NCBI RefSeq assembly: GCF_947501405.1 | Contig: NZ_CANMVK010000004.1 | Span: 238,843 to 302,842 of the forward strand | DNA length: 64,000 nt | Origin: an uncultured Hoeflea sp. | Lineage (GTDB): Bacteria; Pseudomonadota; Alphaproteobacteria; Rhizobiales; Rhizobiaceae | Direction: 5' to 3' | In this document: positions 8,612 to 17,203 of the stretch, piece by piece | Layout: each line of letters begins with the position of its first letter | Position numbering within the stretch: the first letter of the stretch is position 1 | The notes under the pieces: generated by a model | Seen by the model: only the letters and a program-made list of their open reading frames with translations | Databases searched by the model: none | What the model was told of the DNA's origin: nothing | Made by a program: the position numbers and the translations under genes

Positions 8612-8815
8612 GGCAGTTCTCCTGTCATGACATGCATTTATCGAAGGGTGTCCGCATTGCGCCATCCGGCATGTCGTCAACGAGGTGACTGCATGAATGC
8701 TGGAGGCTTCACCATGGCTTAGGGCCTGCGAACGGCCGGGGCTCCAGACCCGAAGGCGCTCAGATAGGGATGGGGCCGGGGATTGTCAATATGCGCGCTG
8801 GTTCAGTGACACCGG

Positions 8816-9883
8816 CTACTCGGCGGCGACGCGCCCCAACGCTTCTTCCCTGAACTGTGTCGGGCTTACGCCGACGCGTTCGCGAAACGCGCGATTGAAC
8901 GGCGCCAGCGATGCGTAACCCAGGCTGAAGGCATGCTGGATGATCTGTTCGCGCGCAAGACCGGGGTCGGCGAGCCGTCGCTTGGCTTCACGAATCCGGT
9001 AGTCATTGACGAAGGCCGAGAAGTTCCGGTAGCCGAGCCCGCCATTGATCAACCGCCGCAGGCGATGCTCCGGAACGCTTAAAATGTCGGACAGGCCGCC
9101 AATGGTCAGGCCGGGTTCGAGATAGAGCCCGCCATCCATCGCCGTGACCACCCGGTCCAGTTCAAGCCGGTCGGCCGAAGACAATTCGCTGCGCTCCGGC
9201 GATGCCGCGACGTCGTTGCCACTGCGTTCAAACAGTCCGTCCTTGAGGTTGGTCAGCCAGAACGAGAAGCCCAGCGCCAGCACGAAATAGACCGAGGAAT
9301 ACAGAAGGCACAGCCCGGCTTCGAGCGGGGCGTCAATACTCATCAAATTGGTGACCAAGACAAACAGGGTGAAGGGCGGCACCGAAAACGCCAGCGCAAG
9401 ACTGAAGGAGCGGCGTTCATCCACCAGATCGCCATCGCGGCTGCGCACCGCCTGCCGGATGATCAGGCCGAGCAGCGTCGCATTCATCAACACCAGCGCC
9501 AGCCGGAAATACCAAAGCATCTCGGCTGGCGCCCACGATGCGCCGGCAACCAGCGGTGCGGCAATCGCAACGGGCCACAAATGCCAAACCCGCCAGCGGA
9601 AGCGATCGTTGAACAGCGCCAGCACGAACCACCACAGGGCGATAAAGTGAAGCTGCTGCAGGGCATGCGTGACAAAGCTCTGAGGCGGCAGCAACGCAAC
9701 AACGGTCGGCGCATTGAGAACAATCTCCACCAGACCTGTGATGCCAAACAGCACGCCCGAGGCGCACAGCGGTCCGAATTCCTTCTGCCGCAGCAGCCTG
9801 GCGATGACCAACAGGATAATGCCGAATGTACCGCCCCGCAGGACGAGATCAATAAGATCGACGACAGACAATTCGAAGGTCAT
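8816..9883 (-). CDS. Membrane-anchored AraC family regulator
   Basis: A 355-residue protein. About seven hydrophobic helices fill residues 10-230 (IILLVIARLL, LQQLHFIALWWFVLALF, LYSSVYFVLALGFSFWL), followed by a C-terminal AraC DNA-binding domain with two helix-turn-helix units (GGLSDILSVPEHRLRRLINGG and EQIIQHAFSLGYASLAPFNRAFRERVGVSPTQFR). The ATG at 9883 is preceded by a GGTGGA site; upstream in-frame codons look noncoding. The N-terminal part probably senses a membrane or extracellular signal. A second protein of the same architecture is encoded at 20211. The targets are unknown. Confidence 0.8.
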   Translation of the reverse strand: MTFELSVVDLIDLVLRGGTFGIILLVIARLLRQKEFGPLCASGVLFGITGLVEIVLNAPTVVALLPPQSFVTHALQQLHFIALWWFVLALFNDRFRWRVWHLWPVAIAAPLVAGASWAPAEMLWYFRLALVLMNATLLGLIIRQAVRSRDGDLVDERRSFSLALAFSVPPFTLFVLVTNLMSIDAPLEAGLCLLYSSVYFVLALGFSFWLTNLKDGLFERSGNDVAASPERSELSSADRLELDRVVTAMDGGLYLEPGLTIGGLSDILSVPEHRLRRLINGGLGYRNFSAFVNDYRIREAKRRLADPGLAREQIIQHAFSLGYASLAPFNRAFRERVGVSPTQFREEALGRVAAE

Positions 9884-10155
9884 GTTCGGATCCACCGGTG
9901 GCGGCCGCCATCCGCGGCTCGCATTGTTCGACAGGGCTTTGAGATAGGGATTGACGGCCGGGCTGTCCAATCGATTCCGGAAATATCGCGTCGATAACGA
10001 ACCTTCCGCTTCGATTTTCAAAGCTGCGCGGCAGGAACCGGCACTCCTCCCCATGTTCGCTTCATCACCGGTTCACCCCGCAACCACAGCGAAGGTTACA
10101 GCCGGGACCCGGTAACGGGATCACGAAATACAGACGCTTCACAAAGGAGATGATC

Positions 10156-10395
10156 ATGACCAGAATCACTGTCGCAGCCGCCATCGCCCTGGCCGCCATG
10201 CTGCCGCTGTCCGCCCCCGCGGCTTTTGCTGAAACCGGCGCCAACCAGGCAGTCCTCTGCACCGAAGCTCCGGCCAAGGCCGCCAAGGCTGGCATCGATT
10301 GCACCGCAACCTCTCAGATGAAGGCTCAGGACAACGACAAGGCCAGGAAGTACCCCAAGAGCCCTGTCAGCTTCGGCAACGGGATTGTGTTCTGA
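10156..10395 (+). CDS. Small exported protein of unknown function
   Basis: A 79-residue protein starting MTRITVAAAIALAAMLPLSAPAAFAE, a clear Sec signal peptide with probable cleavage after AFA. The mature part of about 53 residues has two Cys and many Lys and Ala. AAGGAG lies 6 nt before this ATG; another ATG at 10150 abuts the site and is less likely. A strong hairpin terminator follows at 10421. I recognise no family; it is probably periplasmic. Confidence 0.7.
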   Translation: MTRITVAAAIALAAMLPLSAPAAFAETGANQAVLCTEAPAKAAKAGIDCTATSQMKAQDNDKARKYPKSPVSFGNGIVF

Positions 10396-10420
10396 CCGCG
10401 AGACCTATCCCAAAGCCCAA

Positions 10421-10457
10421 ATGCGCCGGACGCCCCCTCCGCTCCGGCGCATTTTTT
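10421..10457 (+). terminator. Rho-independent terminator
   Basis: A perfect 10-bp stem ATGCGCCGGA (10421-10430) and TCCGGCGCAT (10443-10452) is followed by a T run to 10457. It lies 26 bases after the stop of the small exported protein and should end its transcript. Confidence 0.85.
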
Positions 10458-10654
10458 ATGTTCGCCGGAAAGCCAACCGAGCGACCTTCAACCATTGGAC
10501 GGACGGCTTGCCTTCCCTCCGGGCGCCTCTTTCACTGACACTGAGGCACGTTTTGAAACCGGCTTGAAGATGCACATCGCCGGGCATACACCGAGGCGCG
10601 AAACTTGCCTATAGTGACCGTGATCCCAACCCGGTAGCGAAGGTGAGCGGTGAG

Positions 10655-10927
10655 ATGAGACGAGCAATCCTGGCGCAAATCCCCTTGGTAATATGCCTTG
10701 CTTGCAGCCAGGCCCTGGCGCAGCAACTCGATTTTGAAAATCTGCCCAGTGTCGCGCCGGAGGACAATTCGGCTATGATGTTTGAGGACAACGACAACGG
10801 ATCCGACGCGGAATGCACCACCGCTTTTGAGCCGCTAGGCCTCGAAGACAACACCCCGAAGCGGGTGTACAAGTGCAAAACCGGCAACATTACAATTACC
10901 AGCGAAGACCCGCCGCTAAGCAATTGA
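10655..10927 (+). CDS. Small exported acidic protein of unknown function
   Basis: A 90-residue protein beginning MRRAILAQIPLVICLACSQALAQ, a Sec signal peptide. The mature part is acidic (FEDNDNGSD) and has two Cys (ECTT and YKCK) that could form a disulfide. AAGGTGAG sits 7 nt before the ATG; a GTG at 10643 is the alternative start. It stands alone between a terminator and a convergent acetyltransferase. No family is recognised. Confidence 0.6.
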   Translation: MRRAILAQIPLVICLACSQALAQQLDFENLPSVAPEDNSAMMFEDNDNGSDAECTTAFEPLGLEDNTPKRVYKCKTGNITITSEDPPLSN

Positions 10928-10949
10928 GCCCTCCAGAAGCGAGCGGCCT

Positions 10950-11531
10950 TCAGGCCGCACGGATCAGCGACAACGCGTCCGGTTTTACGTCATTTGGCGA
11001 GTACGGCGGCGCCGCGGCCACGATCAATCCGGTTGATCCGGCCAGATAATCCGGCTGCAGTTCGAGACCCAGCAGCCGGTGGCGCTCGACCGGTCCAGGC
11101 ATCATCAGCCCGGCTGCAGGTGCGGCGGAGAAACCGAACCTCTGATAATAGCCAGCATCGCCCACCAGAATGATCGCGCCGTGACCGCTTTCGGTTGCCC
11201 GGGCAATTGCGAGCCGCATCAACGCCGATCCGACACCTTTTCTGCCAAACGCCACTTCCACTGCCAGCGGGCCGAGCAGCAGCATCGGTTTGCAGCCGAC
11301 TAAGATGGACCAGAGCCGAACGCTTCCGATCAGCCCGCCAGCCGCATCGCGCGCAACCAAAGCAAGGCCCGCAGTAGGCAGCTGGCCACGCCGGAGCCGT
11401 TCGGAGCTCTTGCGCCGCCGTCCGGGACCCATCACCCGGTCAAGCAGGGCTTCACGCGCGCAGGCGTCCTGTTCAGCCTCTTGCTCAATGACGAAGCTGG
11501 TTTCATCGCAAACCACCAGATCGGATATCAT
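10950..11531 (-). CDS. GNAT family N-acetyltransferase
   Basis: A 193-residue acetyltransferase. The acetyl-CoA loop is visible as VEVAFGRKGVGSALMRLAIARA, followed by IILVGDAGYYQRFGFSAA, the typical motif A and motif B pattern of YhbS-like GNAT proteins. GAGGG is 7 nt before the ATG at 11531; starts at 11549 and 11600 are possible. It lies 100 bases downstream of ornithine decarboxylase on the same strand, so it may modify a polyamine or share its regulation; that is inference. Confidence 0.75.
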   Translation of the reverse strand: MISDLVVCDETSFVIEQEAEQDACAREALLDRVMGPGRRRKSSERLRRGQLPTAGLALVARDAAGGLIGSVRLWSILVGCKPMLLLGPLAVEVAFGRKGVGSALMRLAIARATESGHGAIILVGDAGYYQRFGFSAAPAAGLMMPGPVERHRLLGLELQPDYLAGSTGLIVAAAPPYSPNDVKPDALSLIRAA

Positions 11532-11631
11532 CGGCGGACCCTCGGCCATAACATCATCAAATCGGAACACGGCTTGCCCTTCCGCGTACGCCTGACGCAC
11601 GCGGAATGCTGACCTGAACGCACAAAGACGT

Positions 11632-12765
11632 TCAGATCACGTAGGATCGCAAGGGCTCAAACCCGTTGAACGCCACGGCCGAATAGGTGGTGGTGTAGGC
11701 GCCGGTTCCCTCGATCAGCACCTCATCGCCGATGGTCAGCGACACCGGCATCGGATAGGGCGTCTTCTCGTAAAGCACGTCGGCGGAATCGCAGGTGGGA
11801 CCGGCAAGAACGCAAGGTTCCATCGCGTCGCCATCGCGAGGTGTGACGATGGAATAGCGGATCGCCTCATCCATGGTTTCGGCAAGACCGCCGAACTTGC
11901 CGATGTCGAGAAACACCCAGCGCACGTCATCCTCGTCGGATTTTCGCGACACCAGCACCACTTCGGCCTTGATCGCACCGGCATTTCCCACCATGCCACG
12001 GCCCGGCTCGATGATGGTCTCGGGCATGTGGTTGCCGAAATGCTTGCGCAGCGAACCGAGAATCGCCTGGCCATAGGCCTGTGCCGTCGGGATGTCCTTG
12101 AGGTAGCGGGTCGGGAACCCGCCGCCCATATTGACCATCTTGAGATGGATGCCCTGCTGGGCCAGCTTGTCGAACACCCGGCGTGCGTCGCTGAGCGCCG
12201 AATCCCAGGCATCGAGCTTGGTCATCTGCGAGCCGACATGGAACGACACGCCATGCGACACCAATCCCAGCTGGTGCGCATAGACGAGCACGTCAACGGC
12301 CATCTGCGGTACGCAGCCGAATTTGCGCGACAGCGGCCATTCCGCGCCCTCGCCATCGGTCAGCACCCGGCAAAACACCTTCGCGCCGGGCGCCGCGCGG
12401 GCGATTTTTTCCACCTCTTCGTGGCTGTCGACGGCAAACAAAGACACCCCAAGCGCATGCGCACGGGCGACGTCGCGTTCTTTCTTGATGGTGTTGCCGT
12501 AGGAGATCCGGCACGCCGTCGCGCCAGCCTGAAGCGCCATTTCGATCTCAGTGACCGAGGCGCAGTCAAAGTTCGAGCCCATGGAGGCAAGCAGCCGCAG
12601 GATTTCCGGCGCCGGATTGGCCTTCACGGCATAGTAAATCGAACTGTCGGGCAGCGCCTTGCGAAACGACATGAAATTGTCGCGCACCACGTCGAGGTCC
12701 ATCACCAGGCAGGGACCGTCGGGACGTCGGGTGCGAAGAAAGTCGTGAATCCGTGCAGTTGTCAT
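11632..12765 (-). CDS. Ornithine (lysine/ornithine) decarboxylase, fold type III PLP enzyme
   Basis: A 377-residue cytosolic enzyme that converts ornithine, and in some relatives lysine, to putrescine or cadaverine, feeding polyamine synthesis. The PLP lysine is in YYAVKANP (about Lys48), the phosphate-binding glycines are in NMGGGFPTRY, and the substrate-site Cys is in GPTCDSADVL. The length equals rhizobial ODC. The same frame stays open upstream to 13506, but the ATG at 12765 with GGAG 8 nt before it is the natural start. A long leader with a putative leader peptide precedes it, suggesting feedback control by ornithine or polyamines. Confidence 0.92.
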   Translation of the reverse strand: MTTARIHDFLRTRRPDGPCLVMDLDVVRDNFMSFRKALPDSSIYYAVKANPAPEILRLLASMGSNFDCASVTEIEMALQAGATACRISYGNTIKKERDVARAHALGVSLFAVDSHEEVEKIARAAPGAKVFCRVLTDGEGAEWPLSRKFGCVPQMAVDVLVYAHQLGLVSHGVSFHVGSQMTKLDAWDSALSDARRVFDKLAQQGIHLKMVNMGGGFPTRYLKDIPTAQAYGQAILGSLRKHFGNHMPETIIEPGRGMVGNAGAIKAEVVLVSRKSDEDDVRWVFLDIGKFGGLAETMDEAIRYSIVTPRDGDAMEPCVLAGPTCDSADVLYEKTPYPMPVSLTIGDEVLIEGTGAYTTTYSAVAFNGFEPLRSYVI

Positions 12766-13200
12766 AGGGCGCTCCGTTCCGGCCCATTTCGGGCCATATC
12801 TAGACAGAGCATCGTACGGCCACAATCCGGAGCCCGGCCTTTGGAGGAACCGGAAGACGGTGTGGACGCTTGATGCGTCGATGAACCACGCCTGATCTGG
12901 CGATGGTCCGCGATTGTCTGCCTTGGATTGGCGGGAGACCCCGACCGCACGTCCGGCAATGAAGGTGTGCCTCTTCAGTAACCCCGGCTGTTGGAGAGCC
13001 GGCAGACACCAGAAAGGCCCGCACCGTCGTTGCTTCAAGATGTCCTCGCTCAACCGGATGGCCGGAGAAACGACTGGAGGGGTTAGTTCCAGGTACCTTA
13101 CCGAGACCTCACCATAACGAGGGTCGGCGGACACCCACAGGCACGTGCGACTTTGGGCAACCGCCACATAGGGTCTTCTCCAAACACGCGCAAGTGTTTT
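12766..13200 (-). promoter_or_regulatory. Long structured 5' leader of ornithine decarboxylase (speF RNA-like)
   Basis: About 430 bases between the decarboxylase start and its probable promoter carry no full gene. On the minus strand they contain several stems: GGCCC/GGGCC (12781-12795), ending 15 bases before the ATG and next to the ribosome binding site; GACGC/GCGTC (12865-12879); and CCGGC-type arms near 12985-13003. An alphaproteobacterial cis-regulatory RNA named speF is known upstream of such decarboxylase genes. Position and size fit, but I could not run a covariance-model search. The limits are approximate. Confidence 0.6.
13098..13169 (-). CDS. Candidate leader peptide upstream of ornithine decarboxylase (23 aa)
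   Basis: On the minus strand a 23-codon frame starts with ATG at 13169 and stops with TAA at 13098-13100. It begins MWRLPKVARACGC, continues through a Pro-Pro-Thr and ends in a basic RSR tail. GGAGAAG (13175-13181) lies 5 nt upstream, a strong ribosome binding site. A hairpin (arms 13101-13110 and 13119-13127) overlaps its last codons and stop. In enterobacteria an ornithine-sensing arrest peptide, SpeFL, controls speF in the same position. This peptide has no obvious sequence likeness to SpeFL, so any common mechanism is inference. Confidence 0.5.
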   Translation of the reverse strand: MWRLPKVARACGCPPTLVMVRSR

Positions 13201-13248
13201 CTTCCGCCAGCCCTTGAAAATCCAATAGGTTGAACGAATATCCGTTTT

Positions 13249-13269
13249 CTGTTCGCTATTACGCAACAG
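13249..13269. promoter_or_regulatory. LysR-type T-N11-A palindrome
   Basis: CTGTT-N11-AACAG is an inverted repeat centred about 57 bases before the LysR start. LysR regulators bind T-N11-A motifs in the gap shared with a divergent target, and the divergent unit here is the decarboxylase leader. The match is short. Confidence 0.3.
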
Positions 13270-13315
13270 TATCGCCGCCGCTCGTGATCGGCGCCAATCC
13301 AGGAGCCTGCCTGAT

Positions 13316-14209
13316 ATGGATACACTCACCCGGATCCGCGCCTTCATCGATGTGGTCGAAGCCGAGGGCTTTTCCGCGGCAGCCCGCAAGGTCGGCCGTT
13401 CCAAGGCGCTGCTGTCAAAATATGTTCGTGAGCTGGAAGACGACCTCGGGGCGCTACTGCTCAATCGAACGACCCGGCAGTTTTCGCTGACCGAGGCCGG
13501 ACACACCTATTTCCGAACAGCATCCGACATCCTCAAGGAGATCGACAATCTGGCCGATCTGGTTCGCGAGGGCTCCACGGACCTCAAGGGCCGCATCCGG
13601 GTCTCCGCGCCACGAACATTTGCCGACGCAGCGATCGGAAAGTCGCTGATCGATTTCGCCCTGGCCCACCCTGATGTGACGCTGGAGATCATTTCCGACG
13701 ACCGGTTTGTCGATCTGGTTGAAGAAGGTTTCGATATCGCGATCCGCATCACCCGGCTTGAGGATTCAGGTCTCATCGCCCGCAAGCTCGCCGCATTCTC
13801 GCTCATTGCCTGTGCCTCGCCCGAGTTTTTGGAAAAGCACGGGCCCATCACCCACCCTTCGCAACTCAGCGGCATCCCCTGTATCATCGACACCAACAGC
13901 CGGTTCCTGAAAAACCTGCGTTTCGAGAATGAGGACGGCACCGCACTCACCGTCTCGGTGGATGGCCGGCTCGAGGTCAACAGCCCGCTGGCGGCCATGC
14001 GCGCGGCAGAAGCCGGTCTTGGTGTCGCCGTGCTGCCGGATTTTGTTTTCCGCGAACGCGAAGCCAAAGGCACGCTTACGCCAATCCTGTCGGATTTCCT
14101 GCCCGATGACCGCGGCATCTACGCAATCTACCCGCATCGGCGCTACCTGCCCGCCAAGGTTCGCGCCTTTGTCGACTACCTTACCCAATGGTTCAAAAAC
14201 GCCGCCTGA
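13316..14209 (+). CDS. LysR family transcriptional regulator
   Basis: A 297-residue activator or repressor. The N-terminal winged helix reads IRAFIDVVEAEGFSAAARKVGRSKALLSKYVRELEDDLG, and the C-terminal effector domain starts at about residue 90 (GRIRVSAPRTFADAAIG). It resembles the DhcR/CrgA-like subgroup. AGGAG is 10 nt before the ATG. It is divergent from ornithine decarboxylase across about 550 bases, so it could regulate that gene, although the long leader makes a direct link less certain. Confidence 0.9.
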   Translation: MDTLTRIRAFIDVVEAEGFSAAARKVGRSKALLSKYVRELEDDLGALLLNRTTRQFSLTEAGHTYFRTASDILKEIDNLADLVREGSTDLKGRIRVSAPRTFADAAIGKSLIDFALAHPDVTLEIISDDRFVDLVEEGFDIAIRITRLEDSGLIARKLAAFSLIACASPEFLEKHGPITHPSQLSGIPCIIDTNSRFLKNLRFENEDGTALTVSVDGRLEVNSPLAAMRAAEAGLGVAVLPDFVFREREAKGTLTPILSDFLPDDRGIYAIYPHRRYLPAKVRAFVDYLTQWFKNAA

Positions 14210-14301
14210 CGCCAATTGCCACTTCAGTTTGCGTTGGCCAAAATTATGTCCATATTGAATGCGATTGCCAGCTTCCCGCATCAACCACCAGATCGGTCGA
14301 C

Positions 14302-14961
14302 ATGATTGAAGCCTCAATGCGAAGTCTGCCTGCCTTGACGGTGATTGCCGCGCTGACGATCCCGCTGCCGGCCGTTGCGCATCCGCATATCTTTGCCGAG
14401 GCGCGGCTTGAGGTGGAAACCACGTCTGACAACCGCATTTCGGAACTGCGCCATGTCTGGCGGTTCGACGAGGTGTTCTCCTCGAGCGTAATGCTGGATT
14501 TCGACACCAATGGCGATTTCGTGCTCGATGGCGAAGAGCTCGCCAGAATCAGTGAAGTGGTCACCGGTTCATTGGCCGAGTTCGATTACTACACGACATT
14601 GACCGTCAACGGCACTGACTCGGCAATCGAGCTACCAGAAGCCATCAAGGTGGCCTTCCAGGACGGCCAGTTGCTGATGTTCTTCGCCGTCACACCCGAC
14701 CGGCCGGTGCCGATGTCCGGCACCATCGCAGTCGGCGTGTTCGATCCCACAATGTATGCCGCCCTCGATTTCGTCACCGATGAGGACATGGTGGTCACCG
14801 GGGCGTCCGCGACAAGCTGCGTGCGCAGCGTCGTCCGCCCGGACCCCGACGAGGTGATCGCCCAGAACCAGGCCTCGCTCACCGAAGCCTTTTTCAATGA
14901 GCCCGGCGGCAACAATTTGTCGAAGCTGTTCGCAACCAGGCTGGAGCTGAATTGCACATGA
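14302..14961 (+). CDS. DUF1007 family periplasmic protein
   Basis: A 219-residue exported protein with signal peptide SLPALTVIAALTIPLPAVAHPHIFAEA; the His-Pro-His directly after cleavage is a family hallmark and probably binds metal. Residues about 72-86 form an EF-hand-like loop (DFDTNGDFVLDGEEL). It overlaps the NicO gene as ATGA, the usual partnership of DUF1007 with nickel/cobalt permeases, so it is probably a periplasmic metal-binding helper. Start codons at 14302 and 14317 are both possible; neither has a strong ribosome binding site. Confidence 0.8.
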   Translation: MIEASMRSLPALTVIAALTIPLPAVAHPHIFAEARLEVETTSDNRISELRHVWRFDEVFSSSVMLDFDTNGDFVLDGEELARISEVVTGSLAEFDYYTTLTVNGTDSAIELPEAIKVAFQDGQLLMFFAVTPDRPVPMSGTIAVGVFDPTMYAALDFVTDEDMVVTGASATSCVRSVVRPDPDEVIAQNQASLTEAFFNEPGGNNLSKLFATRLELNCT

Positions 14962-16055
14962 CATCGACACGGATGCCAACCGTCCTGGTGGTTGCCGCTG
15001 GGCTGATCCTGATCGCCGGCACAGCCCAGGCGCAATCTTCGCTCGGTATCGGCGCGGCCGAACCCTCTATCGCTCCGATCGGTTTCGGAGGCGCGCTGAT
15101 CGACTGGGTCAACCAGAAGCAGCAAGGCTTCTACCGGGCGCTCACTGGCGCGCTCAAGGCGATGCGTACCGATCCCTGGCAGATGTGGGGACTGGTCAGC
15201 CTGTCGTTTCTGTATGGCGTGTTTCACGCCGCCGGACCCGGACACGGCAAGGCGGTGATTTCGTCCTACATGATTGCCAATGAGGTGGCGCTCAAGCGCG
15301 GCGTGCTGCTGTCATTCCTGTCGTCCTTCATGCAGGCGGTCACAGCGGTCGTCGTGGTCACCGCCGCCTATTTCGTGCTGCGCGGCGCCTCGATCTCGAT
15401 GAGCGAGGCAACCCGGTTTCTCGAAACCGCAAGCTACGCGCTGATCGCCGCGTTCGGTTTCTGGCTGCTGAGCCGAAAACTGCTGTCCTTGGCTCGGTCA
15501 GCGCCACTGTCATCGGGTCTGCAACCAGCCGCGGCAATGGCGCATAGCCATTCCGATCATGCTCACGCGCACCAACACGATCATCATCACCATGAAGGCG
15601 CGCATCATCACCACGATCACCACCACTATGATCAAGATCATGGTGGCCACGGCCATCACCAGCATCATGGGTCAGACGAGGTCTGCTCGTCCTGTGGGCA
15701 TGCCCATATGCCCGATCCGAAACTGATTTCGGGCAGCGACCTGAGCCTGCGCGAGGCCTGGGGGGCGGTGATTGCAGTAGGGCTCAGACCCTGCTCCGGG
15801 GCCTTGATCGTCCTGACCTTCTCGATTCTCAACGGTCTTTGGCTAGCCGGCGTCGCCTCCGCCTTCGCCATGGCGATCGGCACCGCGATCACGGTCTCGG
15901 CGCTGGCAACGCTGGCGGTCACCGCCAAGGGCGTCGCGGTTCGCCTGTCCGGCGCGGCCATGGGCGGGCGGGTGGCAACAATCATCGAGCTTCTTGGCGC
16001 GACCACCGTGATGGCGCTCGGTTTGCTGCTGCTTACCGCCTCGCTGCAAAGCTGA
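14958..16055 (+). CDS. NicO/RcnA-type nickel/cobalt transporter
   Basis: A 365-residue inner-membrane protein with about seven helices. The family motif HAAGPGHGKAVI is in the first membrane block. A cytosolic or periplasmic loop at about residues 196-240 is packed with His (HAHQHDHHHHEGAHHHHDHHH) and is followed by CSSCGHAH, a likely metal sensor or filter. GLRPCSGALIVL is the second transport motif. Family members move Ni2+ or Co2+, often outward. The TGA of DUF1007 overlaps the ATG at 14958; an in-frame TTG lies 6 bases upstream. Confidence 0.88.
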   Translation: MTSTRMPTVLVVAAGLILIAGTAQAQSSLGIGAAEPSIAPIGFGGALIDWVNQKQQGFYRALTGALKAMRTDPWQMWGLVSLSFLYGVFHAAGPGHGKAVISSYMIANEVALKRGVLLSFLSSFMQAVTAVVVVTAAYFVLRGASISMSEATRFLETASYALIAAFGFWLLSRKLLSLARSAPLSSGLQPAAAMAHSHSDHAHAHQHDHHHHEGAHHHHDHHHYDQDHGGHGHHQHHGSDEVCSSCGHAHMPDPKLISGSDLSLREAWGAVIAVGLRPCSGALIVLTFSILNGLWLAGVASAFAMAIGTAITVSALATLAVTAKGVAVRLSGAAMGGRVATIIELLGATTVMALGLLLLTASLQS

Positions 16056-16076
16056 CAGCCGGCGATACTGGACTGG

Positions 16077-16304
16077 TTATTCGCCGCCGTCCTGCGAGTT
16101 GCGATTCTGCCGCCGGCTACGCAGCCAAAACACCGCAAAAAACGCCAGCACGAAAATGATCGCAACTGCGTAAGACAGCCAGGGCGATGTCTCCGACAGC
16201 GCCATCATCATCGCTGGCATGAAATAGAAGATCAGCCCGGTGCCGCCGAGAATGACAGCGGCGGCAATCGCCGCCGACCGGTTGGTTGCGCTTTGACGGC
16301 TCAT
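16077..16304 (-). CDS. Small membrane protein of unknown function
   Basis: A 75-residue protein with two predicted membrane helices (AIAAAVILGGTGLIFYFMP and LSYAVAIIFVLAFFAVFWL) and a basic C-terminal tail. Its start overlaps the stop of the SDR gene as ATGA, so the two are coupled. No family is recognised; similar small proteins are common hypotheticals. Confidence 0.6.
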   Translation of the reverse strand: MSRQSATNRSAAIAAAVILGGTGLIFYFMPAMMMALSETSPWLSYAVAIIFVLAFFAVFWLRSRRQNRNSQDGGE

Positions 16305-17062
16305 AGCGACCAGCCTCCGTCAATGGCCAGGGCCTGACCGGTGGAAAAGCCGCTTTCATCCGACCCGAGATAGACCGCCAGCGCTGCGATTTCGCCGGGC
16401 GTTCCGATCCGCCCCATCGGTTGCCTTGCGACAAACTGGGCCTTGGCGGCTTCGGCTCCGCCTTCCATTCCGGCGCCAAGTTCGGCCACGCGGTCTTCCC
16501 ATGATGGCGACTGCACGGTGCCCGGACAGATGGCGTTGGCGCGGATGCCCTTGGAGACAAAATCCAGCGCCACCGCCTTGGTCAGCCCGATCACCGCAGC
16601 CTTGGTCGCTCCATAGACATAGCGATTGGGTGCAGCCTTGAGCGATGAGGCCACCGACGCCAGATTGACAATCGATCCGGAGCCGCCATGTGCTTGCGCG
16701 CGGGCGATCATTCCGGGCAGGAACGCCCGGATTGTCCGGTGCATCGATTTGACATTGAGGTCCCAGGCAAGATCCATGTCGGCATCGGATGCGTCAAGCA
16801 CTGTGCCGTGGTGAACAAAGCCCGCGACGTTGACCAGGATATCGATTTCGCCGGTTCTCGCGGCATAATCATCGACCGCCTCGGTGGACATCACATCGAG
16901 GCTCGCCAAGTCGCTGGCCTTGAGGCCGTCGAGCTTGGATCTGTCGAGATCGGACGCATGGACCGCGGCCCCTTCTTTGACAAAGGCCTCGGCAATCGCC
17001 CGTCCGATTCCCTGCCCTGCCGCGGTCACCACCGCGATCTTGCCGTCCAGCCTGCCTGCCAT
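16301..17062 (-). CDS. SDR family oxidoreductase
   Basis: A 253-residue NAD(P)-dependent dehydrogenase. It shows the TAAGQGIG cofactor motif (residues 11-18), NVAG of the central strand, the catalytic Ser of NLASVASS and YVYGATKAA with the catalytic Tyr and Lys. The sequence style is close to 2-keto-3-deoxy-L-fuconate or D-arabinitol type dehydrogenases, but the substrate is not certain. GGAG lies 6 nt before the ATG at 17062, which is preferred over in-frame starts at 17074 and 17104. It is coupled to the small membrane protein downstream. Confidence 0.88.
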   Translation of the reverse strand: MAGRLDGKIAVVTAAGQGIGRAIAEAFVKEGAAVHASDLDRSKLDGLKASDLASLDVMSTEAVDDYAARTGEIDILVNVAGFVHHGTVLDASDADMDLAWDLNVKSMHRTIRAFLPGMIARAQAHGGSGSIVNLASVASSLKAAPNRYVYGATKAAVIGLTKAVALDFVSKGIRANAICPGTVQSPSWEDRVAELGAGMEGGAEAAKAQFVARQPMGRIGTPGEIAALAVYLGSDESGFSTGQALAIDGGWSL

Positions 17063-17203
17063 CACTCGCTCCATTACTGTTTCACCGACGCCGCGACGGC
17101 GCACACCTTGACCAAAATCATCTTAGAGGCATCGCACCTTTCAGTCGAACCGCTTCGGTGCCCGGCCCACCGGTTTCGCTCTCACGCCGTACCGCGTCCG
17201 AGT

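Noticed and set aside
10095-10116. GTTAC...GTAAC hairpin before the small exported protein
   Set aside because: Only 5 outer base pairs plus a GC core with a bulge; too short to separate from chance in a GC-rich gap.
12766-13506. Continuous open frame extending ornithine decarboxylase to 624 residues
   Set aside because: The extra 247 codons cover the leader and the opposite strand of the LysR gene and have no family features; the decarboxylase has its normal length and a good ribosome binding site at 12765.
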